A stretch of 64,000 nucleotides of DNA, taken from contig JAHBUR010000020.1 in NCBI GenBank assembly GCA_019637975.1, positions 21,017-85,016 of the forward strand, read 5' to 3'. Below are positions 60,901 through 64,000 of the stretch, one piece after another. The first letter of the stretch is position 1, and every line of letters starts with the position of its first letter. The translations under genes and the position numbers were made by a program. Below the pieces are notes generated by a model. It did no database searches and was not told the origin of the DNA. It was given only the letters and a program-made list of their open reading frames with translations. Origin of the DNA: Bacteroidota bacterium. Its GTDB lineage: Bacteria > Bacteroidota > Ignavibacteria > UBA10030 > UBA6906.

Positions 60901-62547
60901 GAGCGTGTTGTTCACCTTGTCCCACGAAATGCGGGCACGAAGCTCACGGAACATCTCGTTCGTGTAGCGGCCTGCTAACATGTTGAGAACGCCGGAGTAT
61001 AGCTTCCCGGACAAGTCACGATAGCAATATGATTGTTTGATGAGTGAGAAGAGTTCGTCAACGTGCCATTCTTCAACGCTCACCATTGCAACGATCTGTT
61101 GGGCGAGAACGTCGAGACAATCTTTCGGGATGTTCGTGAACTCGACATCATGCTGCATCATTGCATGTGACACCACCGCCGACTCGACTAAATCTTCGCG
61201 GAATGTCGGGAAGATTCTCCCTTTGCTCGTCGCGGCAATCACATGTCCCGACCGCCCGACACGCTGCAACCCGCGGGCAACACCCTTCGGCGACTGCAGT
61301 TGAATGACGAGGTCAATGCTGCCGATATCAATGCCGAGTTCAAGCGACGACGTTGCGACGAGACAGCGGAGGTTGCCGGCTTTGAGTTCGGCTTCCATCT
61401 GCTCGCGTGCAGTTCTCGACATCGAGCCGTGGTAGGCCTGCACAAGGTCGTTCCTAGGGATTACGGATTGAGGATTACGGATTTCGGATTGCGGATTGTC
61501 AATCGGTGGGGTTGCGGATTGCGAATTGCCAATTGCGAATTGGTTGGAGCTTGGAACTTGAGATTTGGGATTTGGGAGAGCCATCGGCACTGCATACATA
61601 TTGAACGCCCGTCCCGCGCTTGCCCCCTCATTATTTTCTCCCGTCAGCATTTCATTCAGTTTTGCTGCGACACGTTCGGCAAGCCGCCGGTTGTTCACGA
61701 AGATGAGAGTTGTTTTGTGGAGAAGAATCAGTTGCAGAATTTCCGTGAACACCATCGGCCAGACGCTTTCGGCGGGGAGGTCGGAGAAGTCGGGCGGGGC
61801 GCATTCCACCATCAAGTCCATCTGCTTCTTCTGTCCCGCATCCACGATGTTTACGGGACGAGGAAGCATCTCGCTGCCGTTCCACATCTGGCCGCCGAGG
61901 AATGCCGCAATGTCTTCCAGCGGACGTTGTGTCGCAGATAGCCCGATGCGTACGAAATCTTGTTGAGCAACTTGCTGCAGTCGTTCCAACGTAAGCGAGA
62001 GATGCACGCCCCGCTTGTTGTTGCAGACGGAGTGAATCTCATCTACAATCACATATTGAACAGTGGTGAAGATTTTGCGTGCCTGCTTCGATGTGAGCAT
62101 CAAGTACAACGACTCCGGCGTGGTGATGAGAATATCAGGAGGCTTGCGGATCATCGCGGAGCGGCGATGCTGCGGCGTGTCACCGGTGCGGACTGCGGTA
62201 GTGATAGCCGGGAGTTTCAAGCCATCTGCTTCGGCTTCTTGTCTTATTCCCTCAAGAGGCAATTCGAGATTTCGCTGAATGTCATTGTTGAGCGCTTTGA
62301 GAGGAGAGACGTAGAGAATGCGAACGCCGGGCGGAAGTTCTTTGGCGAGATGTTGCTCAACGAGATGGTTGATTGCCCAGAGAAACGCGGCGAGTGTCTT
62401 GCCCGAACCCGTCGGTGCGAGAATGAGCGTGTGCTTGCCCGAGGAAATGCTCGGCCAGCCTTGTACCTGCGGCGGACTCGGCTCACCGAATGTTTTCTCG
62501 AACCACCGCCGGACGGTGGGATGGAAATCGTTGAGGGGAGAGTACAT
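57955..62547 (-). CDS. lhr: Lhr-like ATP-dependent helicase
   Basis: About 1530 residues of the large Lhr family (SF2 DNA/RNA helicase). Visible motifs are Walker A in APTGSGKTLAAFLWA, TTPESLYLML, DEIHSVCNNKRG (DEVH-type box), LSATQRPLEDIAAFLGG, VATSSLELGIDIG and QLQSPKGVARGLQRVGRSGH (motif VI). A long C-terminal region follows with the winged helix and helix-lid domains of Lhr. An unusual insert of about 45 residues rich in N/P/Q/S (61450-61585) lies between the two RecA halves. Other family members serve in DNA repair or RNA metabolism. The start is uncertain: ATG 62547 begins the conserved MYSPLNDFHPTVRRWF, but no ribosome-binding site is evident. Confidence 0.9.
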   Translation of the reverse strand: MYSPLNDFHPTVRRWFEKTFGEPSPPQVQGWPSISSGKHTLILAPTGSGKTLAAFLWAINHLVEQHLAKELPPGVRILYVSPLKALNNDIQRNLELPLEGIRQEAEADGLKLPAITTAVRTGDTPQHRRSAMIRKPPDILITTPESLYLMLTSKQARKIFTTVQYVIVDEIHSVCNNKRGVHLSLTLERLQQVAQQDFVRIGLSATQRPLEDIAAFLGGQMWNGSEMLPRPVNIVDAGQKKQMDLMVECAPPDFSDLPAESVWPMVFTEILQLILLHKTTLIFVNNRRLAERVAAKLNEMLTGENNEGASAGRAFNMYAVPMALPNPKSQVPSSNQFAIGNSQSATPPIDNPQSEIRNPQSVIPRNDLVQAYHGSMSRTAREQMEAELKAGNLRCLVATSSLELGIDIGSIDLVIQLQSPKGVARGLQRVGRSGHVIAATSKGRIFPTFREDLVESAVVSHAMMQHDVEFTNIPKDCLDVLAQQIVAMVSVEEWHVDELFSLIKQSYCYRDLSGKLYSGVLNMLAGRYTNEMFRELRARISWDKVNNTLRALPGSSQLAITSGGTIADRGYFGVYLEDGKTKVGEVDEEFVYESRAGDTFILGSSVWRMLEIDANRITVAPAPGMPARMPFWRGEGIGRSFELSIKVADFRKEMSHRVDSPDCLKWLQTEFPVDSKAAWNIEQYFLKQKNITGVVPHSELLVIEGFRDEVGDPRIVIHSSFGRRVNGLLGLLFSRRLQQLIGTEPQMLYNDDGILLRCPDVDELPLNLADNLTLSEAEDIVLTDLLSSPLFGGQFRMNAARALLMPKIAPGKRTPLWLQRLRAKDLLQIARQFNDFPIVIETIRDVLNDVLDFEHFKEIVQKIVVGRIRVESVHTEVPSPFAASLLFDFIQVYMYEWDEPKTDRMSRYLEVNRELLSEVVDLDSMSEMLRPEAIETVERQLQHAAEGYKARSPEELLEILLRVGDLSEEEIKERIVEGDLSMLYELEKNGRAIRMNFPSGTRWIAGEEDDLYSYSDSEQNQTAIIRRYLQSHGPVSSQELTARYGFKHENVSDLLTKLATAKEIIEGKFKAAGQSSGMQFVYRTNLERIHRQTITILRKEIQPSSIAEFTNFLLHWQKLHPSTQEIGAEGVQNVLEQFQALPLPAEAWEREILFRRVKNYSRESLASLTSAGTIVWTGGGPGKLKCIVRGEGSAFLEQLSPEFEAGLAEASRRILTYIRANGASFLHDIRSGTHLSLDAINNGIAELFWNGLVTNDVFAELLAVKRFAKPGEEKPLEPIDLVTGRRNPYRFKAMQSVRRALKQVPGWSGRWSLVHLPGVLGAELTLEEKAEAQAVLLLNRYGILAREFYKREELLPWGMIAAQLQRMEMRGEIRRGYFVEGLSGMQYALPAAVESLRRMRAGVAGDEEAILVNACDPANPAGVGGFSIEPQPSRIPSNYIAFHRGTPVLVIEGNGARLHTIGEPATGVVTSALKQFISLIKLPDGLRPFKEIVVEHCNSERPAASPLAPLLASLGFRRDVNQTMRYDGYA
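61450..61585 (-). repeat. In-frame low-complexity repeat inside the helicase gene
   Basis: Tandem words GGATTACGGATT, GGATTGCGGATTG and GCGAATTGCCAATTGCG, encoding NPQSEIRNPQS-type peptide, interrupt the helicase frame without breaking it. Such sequences are usually intergenic. Confidence 0.6.
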
Positions 62548-62658
62548 GTGTTGCAAAGCTGACGAAATGCAGAAAATGATCTTGTGGATAATAACGGACG
62601 GAGGGGTGAATTGCAAACGGATGCCGAACATGCCGGCAGACGTGACTGCGGAAAACGC

Positions 62659-62686
62659 AACGGGCGAACCGTGTGATTCGCCCGTT
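62659..62686. terminator. Terminator-like hairpin
   Basis: AACGGGCGAA (62659-62668) pairs with TTCGCCCGTT (62677-62686), a 10-bp stem. It lies downstream of the minus-strand T9SS cargo gene. Confidence 0.6.
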
Positions 62687-62711
62687 AGCTTAGTACGATT
62701 GATGTATTTCT

Positions 62712-64000
62712 CTATTTCGTCAGTACCAACTTGCTCACCTTATTCAACCGAATATTTCCGCTGCCATCAGTTGCTGCGAAGCGGGCGAAATACACACCGC
62801 TCGCGACGCTTGACGCATTCCATGTAGCAGAGTGGTAACCCGCAGCACGTGTGCCATGAACAATTTCAGCAACCTCCCTTCCTACTACGTCATAGATAAC
62901 CAACGAAACATCAGCGACTTCCGGGAGATCATAGCTGATGGTTGTTGAAGGATTAAACGGGTTCGGGTAGCTCGCACGCAGCGCGAACACCGTCGGTAAT
63001 GCCGGAGTTGCATTTGCTTTCGCGAGCATTGAACCTTGGGTATTTTCATTCTCTTCGGGTAAGAGCCATTGTTCCAGCACGAAGCGTCTTGCCACACTCA
63101 TGTTGGCCGACGCGAGCCCGATTGTCACAAGTCTGCCGGTGTAGTTCAGGGAAACGTGGAAGGTCACTACCGTATCTTCCCTGCCTTGGAATATTCTCAC
63201 CTTCTGCAAGAGAGAACCCGAAGAGGCATCACGGATTTCGAAAGCAACTTGAGCACCCGAGGGTATGATCCCTTTTGTCTTGTATAACAGGGTTGCCTCC
63301 AACATACCGACGCCGTTCAGCGGTAGAGTTGTTGCTGCCGAATCGATCTGCCTTCTGTTCGTTACTGCAATCGAGTCTTTGAGCGACGGGAACTGCAGCG
63401 GTACTCCGTCGACGGTTGCCGAGAGCAACACGATGTTCATAGAGCCGTTCGGAAACTCGATGTACCCGCCGCGTCCCTCACGTGCCGCCCTAAACCCGTT
63501 CGGAGAAAAACGGGCACCCTTGTCTTCCTTACCGCTGGCAATTCCATCTCCTTCCTCCTCATCACTGGCATAGGATATTTGTGCGCGTTGAATGGCATAC
63601 GGCGCACCTATGATGCCACGTGAGAGCACGATGTCCGATGTGCCACCGGCGGCGCCCCATTGCGGTACACTCACGGAGGGTGTCGTGCCTGCACCGAGAG
63701 AGCTTGTTGCATACCAAATGCCCGACAGCCGTTGTGCAAGATACACCGACGAAGCTCCCTGCCATACTAACGCAAGCCCGTACGCGCCATAGTTGTGCGT
63801 CAATGAAGGAGAAGCAACGCTGCCCCACACATCCGGCCACACCGTAATTGGCCCGCCGTAGAATTCCCTGAACCGAATGGAGTAGGATGAAGCTAGGCCG
63901 GGACCGGAGGACATGCCGTTGTCAATCCAGCTGACGCCATAATGCCCTGTTCCTGCATCGCGAATCCGAACAAGAGAGATCCCGCCGACGCCAGTGCCCG
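62712..64000 (-). CDS. T9SS cargo protein, cut by the window's right edge
   Basis: The C-terminal 400-odd residues of a larger exported protein. The frame stays open through 64000 with no start that is clearly right, so the N-terminus lies outside. Residues before the end are repeated beta strands; the last 85 residues are a T9SS sorting domain (SYPNPFNPSTTISYDLPEVA..ASGVYFARFAAT). Around the middle is a basic/acidic linker (DEEEGDGIASGKEDKG). The function is unknown; export through SprA is expected. Confidence 0.8.
   Translation of the reverse strand, partial: GTGVGGISLVRIRDAGTGHYGVSWIDNGMSSGPGLASSYSIRFREFYGGPITVWPDVWGSVASPSLTHNYGAYGLALVWQGASSVYLAQRLSGIWYATSSLGAGTTPSVSVPQWGAAGGTSDIVLSRGIIGAPYAIQRAQISYASDEEEGDGIASGKEDKGARFSPNGFRAAREGRGGYIEFPNGSMNIVLLSATVDGVPLQFPSLKDSIAVTNRRQIDSAATTLPLNGVGMLEATLLYKTKGIIPSGAQVAFEIRDASSGSLLQKVRIFQGREDTVVTFHVSLNYTGRLVTIGLASANMSVARRFVLEQWLLPEENENTQGSMLAKANATPALPTVFALRASYPNPFNPSTTISYDLPEVADVSLVIYDVVGREVAEIVHGTRAAGYHSATWNASSVASGVYFARFAATDGSGNIRLNKVSKLVLTK

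Noticed and set aside
1..64000. tRNA, rRNA and complete insertion sequences
   Set aside because: Intergenic regions were read on both strands; no cloverleaf with a T-loop signature, no rRNA-like segment and no transposase was found.

Overview
The window looks like chromosomal DNA of a Bacteroidota/Chlorobiota-type bacterium, most likely near Ignavibacteria or Kapabacteria (inference). The evidence is a type IX secretion system (T9SS): a SprA translocon gene, a PorX regulator (receiver plus PglZ domain), and four or more large exported proteins ending in the T9SS sorting domain with the YPNPFNP motif. A DUF5683 protein, a BtuB/BtuG-like cobalamin uptake pair and a two-component-propeller histidine kinase fit the same group. 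No rRNA, tRNA, CRISPR array or intact insertion sequence was seen.

Layout. 0-3.9 kb: a DUF5683 protein convergent with two coupled LptF/LptG-type permeases. 3.9-12.6 kb: sprA (broken by two frame changes near 9.12-9.16 kb) and porX. 12.6-20.4 kb: housekeeping run tsaE, tsaB, accD, arginase, panC, a sugar nucleotidyltransferase, rsfS, argS. 20.5-26.3 kb: accessory genes (DUF2283, two DUF72 proteins, an S24-type repressor, a nucleotidyltransferase-HEPN pair with its own operators, DUF3224, DUF6602). 26.5-35.6 kb: DUF1015, serA and a class V aminotransferase, split by two secreted proteins bounded by a direct repeat. 36-41.2 kb: a lipoprotein, a truncated BNR protein, then a cobalamin riboswitch with terminator, a BtuB-like receptor and a BtuG-like lipoprotein. 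41.4-45 kb: carA, an acyltransferase-like protein and a DegT-type aminotransferase. 45.1-48.4 kb: an unusual minus-strand cluster of small unrecognised genes. 48.5-53.4 kb: a PIN-like protein, an ABM-like protein, a secreted subtilase and hicB with a hicA stub. 53.5-57.9 kb: a NarL-type response regulator, a lipoprotein and a propeller histidine kinase whose 3' part is frame-broken. 58-64 kb: an Lhr-like helicase and a partial T9SS cargo gene.

The most interesting observation is a 16-bp quasi-palindrome, TACCGTAnTCGCGGTA. It occurs in three near-perfect copies (46708, 48387, 54749) and two degenerate copies (46116, 48158). Each lies just upstream of a minus-strand start: the small-gene cluster at 45.9-48.3 kb and the lipoprotein/response-regulator unit at 54.7 kb. 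At three of the five sites a -10-like hexamer (TATATT or TATCTT) begins exactly 23 bp downstream. This predicts an activator regulon, plausibly driven by the two-component system at 53.5-57.9 kb and acting on an undescribed envelope-associated gene set.

Other links: SprA builds the outer-membrane T9SS channel, PorX regulates T9SS genes in relatives, and the secreted metallopeptidase-like protein, subtilase and other C-terminal-domain proteins here are probable cargo. The frame breaks in sprA and in the kinase are each clusters of apparently missing bases, so sequencing error must be excluded before calling either a pseudogene.
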